Of a stretch of DNA of 64,000 nt, positions 46,800-56,075 are shown in pieces (the first letter of the stretch is position 1; every line of letters starts with the position of its first letter). Source of the DNA: Parvibaculaceae bacterium PLY_AMNH_Bact1 (GTDB taxonomy: Bacteria > Pseudomonadota > Alphaproteobacteria > Parvibaculales > Parvibaculaceae). The notes under the pieces are model-generated. The model was not told the origin of the DNA, did no database searches, and was given only the letters and a program-made list of their open reading frames with translations. The DNA is taken from positions 372,001-436,000 of the forward strand of contig CP126168.1 of assembly GCA_032881465.1 (NCBI GenBank), given 5' to 3'. A program made the position numbers and the translations under genes.

Positions 46800-46934
46800 T
46801 TAAGCGGAAAGCTTCTTGCGGCCTTTTGAGCGGCGCGCAGACAGGATCGCGCGGCCAGCTTTTGTCGCTTTGCGGGCGCGGAAACCATGACGGCGTTTGC
46901 GAACGAGTGCGCTTGGTTGGTATGTCCGTTTCAC
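46800..46934 (-). CDS. rpmH: 50S ribosomal protein L34
   Basis: 44 residues from a GTG at 46934 (reads [20 protein letters not shown], then [23 protein letters not shown]). The complete, near-invariant L34 sequence. A longer in-frame extension to 47057 is ruled out by the family length and by the promoter inside it. Confidence 0.97.
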   Translation of the reverse strand: MKRTYQPSALVRKRRHGFRARKATKAGRAILSARRSKGRKKLSA

Positions 46935-47326
46935 GGGTCTTCTCCGACTAGGGCTCCTGACCAGACCATCGACTGGTGTGCCCCCATAACAATAGAAGCC
47001 GCGGGCGGATGCCCAACGGCCAGACTGGCCGCGTGTATAAGCAATGGTGGGGGGCAAGTCAACGACTGTCCGGGGGTGTTTTGCAGGTAAACGCCGCAGA
47101 AATCAGCCGATTTTGGACTGAAATCGCGCAGGGGATGTGAAAAGTCGCAGATTCCGGCACTTCTGTTGCGATCACCTGAGCCTCACCAGCGCTAACGCTC
47201 TCTCACAAGCAGGTGAGTTTTGCGGGTTTTTTCGCATGGACACCCCACCTTCCGCTACACACGAAAGCATTGCGCCCAGAAAACAGACCTGGAAAGCACA
47301 GCAGTCTGGCGCAAGAAGGAGGCGAT
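46935..47326. other. Intergenic region between divergent rpmH and the DUF547 gene
   Basis: 392 bp without a convincing gene. It holds the rpmH promoter and leader on the minus side. On the plus side, towards the DUF547 gene, I see an AAGGAGG ribosome site directly before ATG 47327 but no clear promoter. A frame open from 47213 has no family support upstream of that ATG. Confidence 0.6.
47034..47062 (-). promoter_or_regulatory. rpmH promoter
   Basis: On the minus strand TTGACT (47062-47057), exactly 17 bp, then TATACA (47039-47034). Start of transcription expected near 47027, giving a leader of about 90 nt before the GTG. Confidence 0.65.
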
Positions 47327-48235
47327 ATGGTCCTGACAGTGACAGAACGGCATTATCAGCGCCTTGGGGGCGCGAAGCGGCGATCCAGGCGGTCTCGACC
47401 CATTGGGTTGTTCTTTCTAGGGGTAATCGCCCTAGTTTGGCTTTTGATTGGCGCGACCCAGGTTCCAGCCGCTGATGCCTGGACCAGATGGAGCGCTTTT
47501 GAGGAGAGTTCGACCGTGACCATAGATCATTCCGACTGGCAGGCGCTTTTGGACACCTATCTCGTGCCTGGCGCGGACGGTGAGGCCAACAAGGTCGACT
47601 ATGCGAGCCTGGCTGCAAGTGAAGAAGACCGCGACAGGCTGGAACTCTACATCACCAGCCTTGAAGCAGTAGAAGTGGATGCGCTGGGTAAGAATGAGCA
47701 ATTCGCCTTCTGGGCGAACCTTTACAACGCCGCAACTGTCCGGGTGATCCTTGATCATTATCCGGTCAGCTCCATCCGCAAGATCAATATCTCCCCGGGT
47801 TTTTTCTCAACTGGGCCTTGGGGCGCGAAGCTCGTGTCCGTTGATGGCGAACGATTGACACTGGATGATATTGAGCACCGTATCTTGCGCCCGATCTGGA
47901 AGGACCCCCGTGTCCACTATGCAGTGAATTGTGCATCCATCGGATGTCCCAACCTGCCGACGAAACCTTTCACGGGCAAGACCTTGGAACAGGATCTCGA
48001 AGCTGCCGCCCGCGCCTACATTAACAGCCCTCGTGGCGCGACCTTTCAGGGCAATGCTCTCCGCGTATCCAAGATATATGATTGGTACTCGGAAGATTTT
48101 GGAAAAGGGACAGCCAATCTCATTGCGCACCTGCGATCATATGCCGAAGGTGATCTTGCAGAGAAGCTCGAAAACACAACACGCGTCCAGGGATACGATT
48201 ATGATTGGTCCTTGAACGACACGTCCGGCTCGTAA
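47327..48235 (+). CDS. DUF547 domain protein with N-terminal membrane anchor
   Basis: 302 residues from ATG 47327 (AAGGAGG site). A very basic N terminus (RRSRRSRPIG) precedes one membrane helix (about 28-45). The DUF547 domain then covers the rest: FWANLYNAATVRVILDHYPVSSIRKI, HYAVNCASIGCPNL, YINSPRGATF, IYDWYSEDF. The Cys/His pattern in VHYAVNCASIGCP resembles a papain-like or transglutaminase-like active site, but no activity is established. It faces the periplasm. It shares a direction with the VTT protein and flavoprotein next to it. Confidence 0.85.
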   Translation: MVLTVTERHYQRLGGAKRRSRRSRPIGLFFLGVIALVWLLIGATQVPAADAWTRWSAFEESSTVTIDHSDWQALLDTYLVPGADGEANKVDYASLAASEEDRDRLELYITSLEAVEVDALGKNEQFAFWANLYNAATVRVILDHYPVSSIRKINISPGFFSTGPWGAKLVSVDGERLTLDDIEHRILRPIWKDPRVHYAVNCASIGCPNLPTKPFTGKTLEQDLEAAARAYINSPRGATFQGNALRVSKIYDWYSEDFGKGTANLIAHLRSYAEGDLAEKLENTTRVQGYDYDWSLNDTSGS

Positions 48236-48258
48236 AAAGCCGACAGGGAGGAATAGAT

Positions 48259-48990
48259 ATGAGCGATGAAAATTCGGACGTGCAGCAATCGGGGTTCAGC
48301 CTCGGCAGGCTGATACCCTTGGTAGTTCTCGCTGCGGGGCTTGTAGCCTTCTTTGTGCTGGATCTCGGGCAATATGTCACCCTTGATGCTCTGAAAGAGA
48401 ACCGAGAATTTTTGCAGACCTTCGTCACCGAAAACACTGCGCTGGCGTTCACGGTTTATATGGCGATCTACACAGTCATGGTCGCTTTCTCATTGCCGGG
48501 CGCGCTCATCGCAACCCTGACAGGCGGCTTTCTGTTTGGCACGCTGTTTGGTGGACTGGCAACTGTTGTTGCAGCAACCATCGGCGCGACCGTGGTGTTT
48601 CTGATCGCCAAGACGGCACTTGGCGACACGTTGCGCGCAAAAGCGGGGCCCGGCATTCAAAAGATGGAAGCAGGCTTTCAAAAGAACGCGTTCTCCTACC
48701 TGATGGTGCTGCGCCTGGTGCCTCTCTTTCCGTTCTTTCTTGTGAACCTGGCCCCAGCCTTCCTGGGCGTGAAACTGCGCACCTTTGTGGTGGCGACCTT
48801 TTTTGGCATCATTCCAGGCACCTTTGTGTTCGCGAGCGTTGGCAATGGTCTGGGCGCGATCTTTGATGAAGGTGGGGAGCCCAATCTCGGCATTATTTTT
48901 CAGCCGGAAGTATTGGGCCCGATCCTGGCGCTTGCAGCGCTGTCACTGGTGCCTGTTATCTACAAACGTTTTTCAAAAGAAGAAGCATAA
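48259..48990 (+). CDS. TVP38/TMEM64-family (VTT domain) membrane protein
   Basis: 243 residues from ATG 48259 with a GGGAGGA site. Hydrophobic segments at about 20-40, 57-78, 85-110, 150-170, 177-195 and 215-233. The VTT/SNARE-assoc region is FSLPGALIATLTGGFLFGTLFGGLATVVAATIGATVVFLIAKTALG (in parts), with RLVPLFPFFLVNLAPAFLGV after it. DedA-superfamily proteins are linked to lipid translocation and membrane stress. 34 bp before the flavoprotein gene. Confidence 0.88.
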   Translation: MSDENSDVQQSGFSLGRLIPLVVLAAGLVAFFVLDLGQYVTLDALKENREFLQTFVTENTALAFTVYMAIYTVMVAFSLPGALIATLTGGFLFGTLFGGLATVVAATIGATVVFLIAKTALGDTLRAKAGPGIQKMEAGFQKNAFSYLMVLRLVPLFPFFLVNLAPAFLGVKLRTFVVATFFGIIPGTFVFASVGNGLGAIFDEGGEPNLGIIFQPEVLGPILALAALSLVPVIYKRFSKEEA

Positions 48991-49024
48991 GGGCCTCCTC
49001 TATCTGGGAGTGTGAGGAAACATC

Positions 49025-50449
49025 ATGAGCAATGTGATTGAAGCGGACATTTGTGTCATCGGAGGCGGATCTGGCGGTCTCTCTGTTGCGGCGGGAGCCG
49101 TACAGATGGGGGCGAAAGTGGTTCTTGTCGAAAAGGGTAAGATGGGCGGGGACTGCCTGAACTATGGCTGTGTTCCGTCCAAAGCGTTGATTGCAGCGGC
49201 CAAGCATGCACATGGCATGGGGGACGGCGAAGCCTTTGGTGTGAAGCCACAAGCGCTGGAAGTCGATTTTGGTCGTGTTCATGATCACATACATGAGGTG
49301 ATCGCAGGGATCGCGCCCGTGGACAGCGTTGAACGCTTCGAAGGTTTGGGCGTTCAGGTCATACAAGCTGCTGCACGATTTGCGAGCCCTCAAACTGTGC
49401 AGGCAGGTGATCAGACGATCAAGGCGCGCCGCTTTGTGATCGCAACTGGGTCATCTCCGGCGGTGCCGCCGATACCCGGCCTCGACACCGTGCCGTTCCT
49501 CACCAACGAAACCATGTTTGATCTGAAAGAACGCCCGGATCATCTGATCATCGTGGGGGGCGGTCCCATCGGGATGGAGCTCGCCCAGGCGCATCGACGT
49601 CTTGGTGCAAAGGTGACCGTTCTTGAAGGTCTGAAGGCGCTCGGCAAGGACGACCCGGAACTGACCTCGCTGGTGCTTGACGCCATTCGCGAAGATGGTG
49701 TCGATATCCGCGAGGGCGCGAAAGTGACCTCCGTCGCCAAAGAAGGTGACGGTGTCAGCGTCTCCATCGAGACAGATGCTGGTGAAGAAACGGTGTCCGG
49801 ATCACATCTGCTGCTTGCAGTGGGCAGGCGTCCAAATATCGATGGGCTCGACCTTGAAAATGCAGGCATCAAATATGAGCGCACTGGCATCACAGTGGAT
49901 GCGCGGCTCAGAACCACAAACAAGAAGATTTTCGCAATTGGAGATGTGGCCGGTGGCCTTCAGTTCACCCACGTTGCCGGTTATCACGCAGGCATTGTGA
50001 TCCGAAACATCCTGTTCCGCATTCCGGCAAAAGCGGACCATTCTGCTATTCCTTGGGCGACCTACACTGATCCGGAACTGGCCCATGTCGGCGAGACGGA
50101 AGAAGAAGCCCGCAAAAAGCACGGCAAGATCGAGGTGCTGCGTTGGCCGCTTGCGGAAAATGACCGCGCACAAGCCGAGCGGCGGACACGCGGGCTCGTC
50201 AAAGTCGTGACCGACAGTCACGGCCGCATCTTGGGCGCAAGCATTGTTGGGCCACATGCCGGTGATCTGTTGCAGCCCTGGGTGCTTGCAAAGTCTCAGG
50301 GGCTCAAAATCGGGGCCATGGCCGGTGCGGTTGCGCCATACCCGACCTTGACGGAAATCAGCAAACGGGCCGCAGGTTCTTACTACACACCGACACTCTT
50401 TAGTTGGAAGACAAGGGCAATTGTGAAGTTCCTTGGCCTGTTCGGATAG
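49025..50449 (+). CDS. FAD-dependent pyridine-nucleotide disulfide oxidoreductase, mercuric-reductase-like
   Basis: 474 residues. FAD site IGGGSGGLSVAAGAVQMGAKVVLVEKG (in parts), redox-active disulfide GGDCLNYGCVPSKALI, NAD site IIVGGGPIGMELAQAHRRLG, second FAD site IFAIGDVAGG and dimerisation domain (PWATYTDPELAHVGETEEEARKKHG). The catalytic His-Glu pair usual in lipoamide dehydrogenase is not evident near the C terminus (APYPTLTEISKRAAG, as in MerA-like/SthA-like members). No N-terminal heavy-metal domain. Frequently paired with VTT proteins. Substrate unknown. Confidence 0.88.
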   Translation: MSNVIEADICVIGGGSGGLSVAAGAVQMGAKVVLVEKGKMGGDCLNYGCVPSKALIAAAKHAHGMGDGEAFGVKPQALEVDFGRVHDHIHEVIAGIAPVDSVERFEGLGVQVIQAAARFASPQTVQAGDQTIKARRFVIATGSSPAVPPIPGLDTVPFLTNETMFDLKERPDHLIIVGGGPIGMELAQAHRRLGAKVTVLEGLKALGKDDPELTSLVLDAIREDGVDIREGAKVTSVAKEGDGVSVSIETDAGEETVSGSHLLLAVGRRPNIDGLDLENAGIKYERTGITVDARLRTTNKKIFAIGDVAGGLQFTHVAGYHAGIVIRNILFRIPAKADHSAIPWATYTDPELAHVGETEEEARKKHGKIEVLRWPLAENDRAQAERRTRGLVKVVTDSHGRILGASIVGPHAGDLLQPWVLAKSQGLKIGAMAGAVAPYPTLTEISKRAAGSYYTPTLFSWKTRAIVKFLGLFG

Positions 50450-50514
50450 CATCCCTTTCCGCTATACTCCTAGGAGCAGCGCATAAGCGCCGCGCGACGG
50501 AAAACAGGCGGAAC

Positions 50515-51996
50515 ATGGATCGCGAGATCAGCGATGTGACGGACGCAGATAAGGATACCGGGCCACGGGGTGCCGCGGCACCGGTCGTCCGTCTTGTGGC
50601 TCCCTTGCGCCGCAGTCTGTCGGCACAGCTCCTTGTCCTCACGGTCCTTTTTGTGATGCTGGCAGAGGTGTTGATCTATGTACCCTCACTCTCCAATTTC
50701 AGGGACAGCTGGATCAAACAGCGCCTGGCGCGAGCGCAGATCGCAACCCTCGCCCTTGAAGCGACCCCAGACAATATGGTGGCTAATACGCTCCGCGATG
50801 AACTTCTGACCAACGCGGAAGCCTTTGCCGTCGTCTTGCATAGAAACGCGGCGCGTCGACTAATCCTCAGAGACGACATGCCGCCAGCGATTGATGCGAC
50901 CTACGATCTGCGCGACGCGACCTTCCTTGACATCATCATGGACATGTTCGACTGCCTGATGGCGGAAGATGGCCGCACCATTCGGGTAATTGGCAAGCCT
51001 CGGTTCGAAGGCGGCGACTTTATCGAAATCGTTTTTGACGAAACACCGTTACGTCAGGCCATGCTCGACTTTTCGACCAACATTCTCAATCTGTCGATCT
51101 TGATCTCCATTATTACGGCGTCTCTTGTCTTTTTTGCCCTGAACTTTTTTCTGGTCCGGCCCATGCGGCGCATTACGGAAAACATGGTGGCCTTCAGCGA
51201 AAAGCCAGATGATGCGTCCCGTGTCATCGAACCATCAACGCGGCTGGATGAAATTGGTGTTGCCGAGCGTGAATTGGCCGACCTCCAAACACAGGTGCGC
51301 TCAACATTGAACCAGCAGGCGAGACTCGCATCGCTGGGAACAGCAATCAGCAAGATCAATCATGATCTGCGGAATATATTGGCGAGCACACAGCTGATCT
51401 CTGACAGGTTGGGTGGTGTGGATGACCCGACTGTGCAGAGCTTGGCGCCGCGCCTTTTTGCCTCCATTGATCGTGCCATTCAGCTATGCACCAACACGCT
51501 TAAATTCGGCAGCAGCGAGGAAGCACCGCCCGCCCGCCGTGCAGTCGCACTGAAAGGTCTCGCGGCGGAGGCGATGGAGGCTATCGGCCTGGAAGAGAAT
51601 AGCCCCGTCGCTATTCGGATAGAAATTGCCGACGAGTTGGAAGTTGACGCTGATCCGGATCATTTGTTTCGAGTTCTGCTCAATCTTGGAAGAAATGCGG
51701 CTCAAGCCATGGAAGCAGGCGGCGAGATTTCTGTTTCGGCCTTCAATGATGTAGAATCTGTCACCATTGAACTGGCGGACACCGGGCCAGGTATTCCAGA
51801 TGCCGCCCGCGAACGTCTTTTCCAGCCGTTTGGCGGTACCACGCGCCAGGGCGGCACCGGACTTGGCCTTGCGATTTCCGCAGATCTGGTTCGGGCGCAT
51901 GGCGGTACACTGGAGCTTGTTGAAACCGGCGCCACCGGGACCCGGTTCAGAATATGGATACCTCACCGCAAGGATATGATCCGCGCAGCGCAGTAG
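50515..51996 (+). CDS. Membrane sensor histidine kinase
   Basis: 494 residues from ATG 50515. Two membrane helices (about 40-62 and 186-208) enclose a periplasmic sensor of about 120 residues. HAMP linker (RPMRRITENMVAFSEKP), a DHp-like region with His283 in KINHDLRNILAS, and HATPase_c with N box NLGRNAAQAM, G1 DTGPGIP and G2 GGTGLGLAIS. The H-box reads HDLRN rather than the common HELRTP. No response regulator is adjacent, so it is an orphan kinase. Follows the flavoprotein by 65 bp. Confidence 0.9.
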   Translation: MDREISDVTDADKDTGPRGAAAPVVRLVAPLRRSLSAQLLVLTVLFVMLAEVLIYVPSLSNFRDSWIKQRLARAQIATLALEATPDNMVANTLRDELLTNAEAFAVVLHRNAARRLILRDDMPPAIDATYDLRDATFLDIIMDMFDCLMAEDGRTIRVIGKPRFEGGDFIEIVFDETPLRQAMLDFSTNILNLSILISIITASLVFFALNFFLVRPMRRITENMVAFSEKPDDASRVIEPSTRLDEIGVAERELADLQTQVRSTLNQQARLASLGTAISKINHDLRNILASTQLISDRLGGVDDPTVQSLAPRLFASIDRAIQLCTNTLKFGSSEEAPPARRAVALKGLAAEAMEAIGLEENSPVAIRIEIADELEVDADPDHLFRVLLNLGRNAAQAMEAGGEISVSAFNDVESVTIELADTGPGIPDAARERLFQPFGGTTRQGGTGLGLAISADLVRAHGGTLELVETGATGTRFRIWIPHRKDMIRAAQ

Positions 51997-52035
51997 AGGC
52001 CGAACGCGAAAAGAGAAACTGGATTTTCGGTCGCA

Positions 52036-52057
52036 CGCATGACCAAACGGTCATGCG
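52036..52057. promoter_or_regulatory. Perfect 9-bp hairpin between histidine kinase and glucokinase
   Basis: CGCATGACC-AAAC-GGTCATGCG. No T-run follows, so it is either a factor-dependent transcript end for the kinase or an operator for glk, 55 bp downstream. Confidence 0.45.
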
Positions 52058-52111
52058 GTAGTGAAGCCATATGCCTAGTTTGCTGACGGCTTCAAACCTA
52101 GGAGGTGTACC

Positions 52112-53122
52112 GTGGAATATATTGAAGATGGTGTGCGACTTTTCGTGGCGGATATTGGGGGGACCTATGCCCGCTTCGCCTACGCAGATGCCTCGGTCGG
52201 TGCAGAGAGCCTCACGACTCCGATCGTTCTCGAGACAGAAGACTTCAAGACCTTTGGCGATGTTGTGCAAGAGGCGTTGGATGAGAGCGGTGCGCCTGAA
52301 ATCAACGCCGCTGCCGTATGCGGTGCGGGACCTTTGGTGCAGACTGAATCTGGCCCGACTATCGATATGACCAATTGTCCCTGGCAATTGGCGGAGTCTG
52401 AACTGAAAACAAGGCTCGGCACCGCCAACGTCAGCCTGGTGAATGACTTTGTGGCCATCGCTCATGCATTGCCCCTGTTTGATGATGATGAGTTTTTACA
52501 GATTGGGGGTGGCAGCGCTGACCCAGCAGGCCCTATGGCAGTACTCGGTGCCGGAACGGGCCTAGGCGTCGCCGGGCTAGTCCCTGATGGGGCGGGCCAG
52601 TTTGCGTTGATTGATGGTGAAGGGGGGCATGCTGACATTGCACCTGCGAACACCCGCGAGCTGGCAATCTATGAACGCCTCCTTCGGCGTTTCGGGCATG
52701 TGAATGCAGAAACCATTCTGTCAGGCGCAGGTCTGGAAGCGCTTCATGATGTGTTGTGCGAGATGGCTGGTCTTGAATGCGAACCTGTGAGTGCGGCAGA
52801 GATTTCAGCGCGCGCCGCAACGGGCGGGGAGCCGATCAGTGCAGAGGCCGTTCACTGTTTTACAACCTGGCTCGGTGCCGCGGCCGCGAATGTTGCTCTG
52901 ACATTGGGGGCAACAGGCGGGGTGTATGTTGCGGGAGGTATCGTCCAGCGTTGGGGTGGTTTATTCGAGACAGACCGTTTTCGAAGCCGGTTTGAGGATC
53001 GTGGGAAAATAGGAAGCTATACAAAATCCATTCCGACCTATCTGGTGACTGCGCCGGATCCCGCTCTCAAGGGACTGGTCAAGATTTCAGAGGATTTGCT
53101 CAATGGGAAAAAAGCGTCCTAG
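52112..53122 (+). CDS. glk: Glucokinase
   Basis: 336 residues from GTG 52112, preceded by AGGAGGT. ATP site FVADIGGTYARFAYAD, NDFVAIAHALP, VLGAGTGLGVAGL, the sugar-binding EGGHADIAP and YVAGGIVQRW match the E. coli-type glucokinase family. Phosphorylates glucose to glucose-6-phosphate in the cytoplasm. Convergent with ggt, the stop codons overlapping. Confidence 0.94.
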   Translation: MEYIEDGVRLFVADIGGTYARFAYADASVGAESLTTPIVLETEDFKTFGDVVQEALDESGAPEINAAAVCGAGPLVQTESGPTIDMTNCPWQLAESELKTRLGTANVSLVNDFVAIAHALPLFDDDEFLQIGGGSADPAGPMAVLGAGTGLGVAGLVPDGAGQFALIDGEGGHADIAPANTRELAIYERLLRRFGHVNAETILSGAGLEALHDVLCEMAGLECEPVSAAEISARAATGGEPISAEAVHCFTTWLGAAAANVALTLGATGGVYVAGGIVQRWGGLFETDRFRSRFEDRGKIGSYTKSIPTYLVTAPDPALKGLVKISEDLLNGKKAS

Positions 53123-54870
53123 AGCCGCCCACTCAGGACAATGCCTTCACGGCGCGTGTCCGCCCCTCCTTCAAGTCCGCCCTCCAACCGGCGGATACCA
53201 TGCAGCCCGCTGGTGATTTCCTTCACCACGACCTCATGGCCGAGCTGCTCCAGTTCTTCCTTTAAGTCCGCAATCGTGGTGCTTTCTTCAATCTCAAGCG
53301 GGCCATTGCGGTTCACATGCCGGGGCTGATTGATCGCCTCCTGCATGGGCATGTGATGATCAAGAAGAGCAACAAGCGTCTGTGTCACAAAAGCAATGAT
53401 GCGACTGCCCCCAGGAGACCCGATCGCCAGATAAAAATCACCTTGCGCATCAAACACCATGCTCGGCGTCATAGAGGAGCGAGGCCGCTTACCAGGCGCC
53501 ACAGCATTGGCGACGGGTTTCCCGTCTATCACCGGGCGAAAGGAGAAGTCGGTGAGTTGGTTATTGAGGAAGAACCCGCCTACCATCAGGTGGCTGCCAA
53601 ACGGCGCCTCAATGGACGTCGTCATGGAGACAACATTGCCTTGCGCGTCCACAATACTGAAGTGGCTGGTCGAAGGGCGAGACCGGGACTCGTTCGGCGC
53701 GTAGAGAGACCCCAGATCACCGGCGGCTTCAGGCACGCCTGCCTCCGCTCTTCCGATGCTGCTGGAGAGATCGATCAGGCGCGCACGCGACGCGAGATAG
53801 TCTTCATCAAGCATCGCCTCGACCGGAACGTCGACAAAGTCCGTGTCACCGATATAGAGATCGCGATCAGCATAGGCGAGGCGGCTTGCTTCTGTGATGA
53901 GATGCACCGCCTCTAGGGACCCGGGCTTGAGTGCACCCATATCAAATGATTCAAGAATGCCAAGGGTCTGCAGGCTTGTGAGACCGCCCGAGGTTGACGG
54001 CGGCATGCCGCAGACATTGTAAGTGCGGTAGGCAAGACAGATTGGATCGCGCTTGACGGGTTCGTAGGCCGCCATGTCCGCCATGCTGAGGGTGCCGGGA
54101 CGGATGGGAGCGTTTTGGGAGACTGCAACGATGGCTTCGGCAATTTCCCCTTTGTAAAAGACATCGGGGCCTTGCTCTGCGATGAGCCGCAGGCTTTTTG
54201 CATAGGCGGGGTTTTTAAGGCGCGTCCCCACGGTCAGCGGGACCGCATTTCCATTCTCGTCTTCGGTGAAGAAATAGGCGCGCGACCAGGGCAGACGCGG
54301 CAGTGCAGGCGACCAGGCGATCAGCTTATTGAGGCGTGGTGTGACAAGAAACCCCTCTTCGGCGAGGCGGATGGCGGGCTGAAAAAGATCCGCCCAAGGC
54401 AATTTTCCATGTTCCCGGTGTGCGAGATGAAGCATGGCAATGGCACCGGGAACGCCATTTGATTGGCCGGTGACCACGGCATCAAAAAAGGAAAGAGGCT
54501 GACCCGCTTCATCCAGAAACAGTCGTGGTGTGGCACCAGTCGGTGCCGTTTCACGTCCGTCATACGCTTCCAGCAGACGGGCACGCTCATCCCAATGCAG
54601 CATGTAGGCGCCGCCTCCAATGCCCGACGATTGCGGTTCGACAAGCGTCAGAACCAGCTGTACCGCAATGGCCGCGTCAACCGCTGAGCCGCCACGTGCC
54701 AGCATTTCCTGACCCGCTTTGCTGGCCTCTGGATGGGCAGACGAGACCATATATTCTCCCGCGCCATGAGGACTTGTGTCGGGTGTGCCGGAATGGCCCC
54801 ACCAGATACCAAGCGGGGTAGAGATAACGGCAAGGCCGATCAGCACAAGCAGAGCGCGGGAAAGTTTCAT
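53119..54870 (-). CDS. ggt: Gamma-glutamyltransferase
   Basis: 583 residues from ATG 54870 (GGAGG site 5 nt before; the frame extends further but without support). Signal-like N terminus (MKLSRALLVLIGLAVISTPLGIW). N-nucleophile hydrolase: large-subunit signature (SGIGGGAYMLHWD) and the self-cleavage/catalytic Thr401 in RPSTSHFSIVDAQGNVVSMTTSI, then SSMTPSMVFD and GSPGGSRI. Cleaves gamma-glutamyl bonds of glutathione in the periplasm. Confidence 0.94.
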   Translation of the reverse strand: MKLSRALLVLIGLAVISTPLGIWWGHSGTPDTSPHGAGEYMVSSAHPEASKAGQEMLARGGSAVDAAIAVQLVLTLVEPQSSGIGGGAYMLHWDERARLLEAYDGRETAPTGATPRLFLDEAGQPLSFFDAVVTGQSNGVPGAIAMLHLAHREHGKLPWADLFQPAIRLAEEGFLVTPRLNKLIAWSPALPRLPWSRAYFFTEDENGNAVPLTVGTRLKNPAYAKSLRLIAEQGPDVFYKGEIAEAIVAVSQNAPIRPGTLSMADMAAYEPVKRDPICLAYRTYNVCGMPPSTSGGLTSLQTLGILESFDMGALKPGSLEAVHLITEASRLAYADRDLYIGDTDFVDVPVEAMLDEDYLASRARLIDLSSSIGRAEAGVPEAAGDLGSLYAPNESRSRPSTSHFSIVDAQGNVVSMTTSIEAPFGSHLMVGGFFLNNQLTDFSFRPVIDGKPVANAVAPGKRPRSSMTPSMVFDAQGDFYLAIGSPGGSRIIAFVTQTLVALLDHHMPMQEAINQPRHVNRNGPLEIEESTTIADLKEELEQLGHEVVVKEITSGLHGIRRLEGGLEGGADTRREGIVLSGRL

Positions 54871-55031
54871 CAAGTCCTCCATGTGAGGGAAAACCCCTCT
54901 TAGGCTCCATGCAAACTGGTTAGACCCCAGCATACCCAATTTGACCGGTGTTTGACCCGGCGCTAGCAGATCGTTAGCGTCCGCCACCAACGGCACGTCT
55001 ATTCTGCGTGCCATAGTGTTCGAGGAAAACC

Positions 55032-56072
55032 ATGGTCACACCGTTCGCCTCAGGTGGTATTCAAACCGGCCCCCGTAACTTGATCACGGATGTCGATGGG
55101 ATCAAGGTCGGTCAGGCAGAAGATGTGGACGCCTGCACGGGCGCAACGGTCATCCTACCCGATAGCCCTGTAACCGCAGCGGTGAATGTGATGGGCGGTG
55201 CGCCGGGGACGCGGGAGACAGATGCGCTTGACCCGAGCAGATTGCTCGGCGGCGTCATAGATGCCGTGACACTCTCTGGTGGGTCGGTTTATGGCCTCGA
55301 CACCGGATCAGGCGTCACAGCCTGGCTCGGAGCACGGGGCCGCGGTTTTGAAATCGCTGGCAGTGAAGTGCGTGCACCCATCGTGCCCGGTGCGATCCTC
55401 TTCGACCTCTCGAACGGGGGCGACAAAGGCTGGGGCGAGGAACCTCCATACCGGCGCTTAGGCGCTGAGGCCGCCGCCGCGGCCGCAGAGAGTTTTAGGC
55501 TGGGAAATGCAGGCGCAGGATTCGGCGCACGTGCTGGGAGCATTAAGGGCGGTACAGGGTCCGCCTCGCTCATATCCAGCGATGGTTTGCAAATTGGCGC
55601 ACTGATGGCCGTCAATTCTTATGGCTCGGCAGTTGTGCCGGGCACAAGTGCCTTCTGGGCAGCACCCTTTGAGCGTGATGGTGAGTTTGGTGGCGTTGCC
55701 CCTATGGGGTTGGCACCAGATGCCGAGTGGCTTGAAGGAACGAAGGCCGGCAACCCGGGGCTCCGGCAGAACACGACCATTGGCATTGTGGCCACCAATG
55801 CGGATCTCACCGCCGCAGAGTGCAACCGTGTCGCCGTAATGGCCCATGATGGTCTCGCCCGCGCACTCCGTCCCGCCCATGCGCCGGTAGATGGCGATGT
55901 CATCTTTGTCATCGCAACAGGCGCGCATGCCTTGGGAGATGATATGCGGGTACGTCACCTGTCAGAGATCGGCACCCATGCGGGAGATTGCGTGGCGCGC
56001 GCCATTGCCCGTGGTGTTTACGAGGCCAAGACGCTTGGCGAGATGATCGGCTACGGGGATGCGCTGGTCTGA
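55032..56072 (+). CDS. P1-family (S58) self-processing peptidase
   Basis: 346 residues: NLITDVDGIKVGQAED at the start, GGSVYGLDTGSGVTAWL, IGALMAVNSYGSAVVP and QNTTIGIVATNADLT. The Asn247-Thr248 junction matches the autocleavage point and nucleophile of DmpA/NylC-like Ntn hydrolases that split oligoamides or N-terminal residues of peptides. There is no signal peptide. Divergent from ggt across 161 bp and convergent with merR (3 bp between stops). Natural substrate unknown. Confidence 0.9.
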   Translation: MVTPFASGGIQTGPRNLITDVDGIKVGQAEDVDACTGATVILPDSPVTAAVNVMGGAPGTRETDALDPSRLLGGVIDAVTLSGGSVYGLDTGSGVTAWLGARGRGFEIAGSEVRAPIVPGAILFDLSNGGDKGWGEEPPYRRLGAEAAAAAAESFRLGNAGAGFGARAGSIKGGTGSASLISSDGLQIGALMAVNSYGSAVVPGTSAFWAAPFERDGEFGGVAPMGLAPDAEWLEGTKAGNPGLRQNTTIGIVATNADLTAAECNRVAVMAHDGLARALRPAHAPVDGDVIFVIATGAHALGDDMRVRHLSEIGTHAGDCVARAIARGVYEAKTLGEMIGYGDALV

Positions 56073-56075
56073 GCA

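Noticed and set aside
46935-47057. Longer N terminus for ribosomal protein L34
   Set aside because: The L34 family is about 44 residues, and the rpmH promoter -10 lies inside the putative extension.
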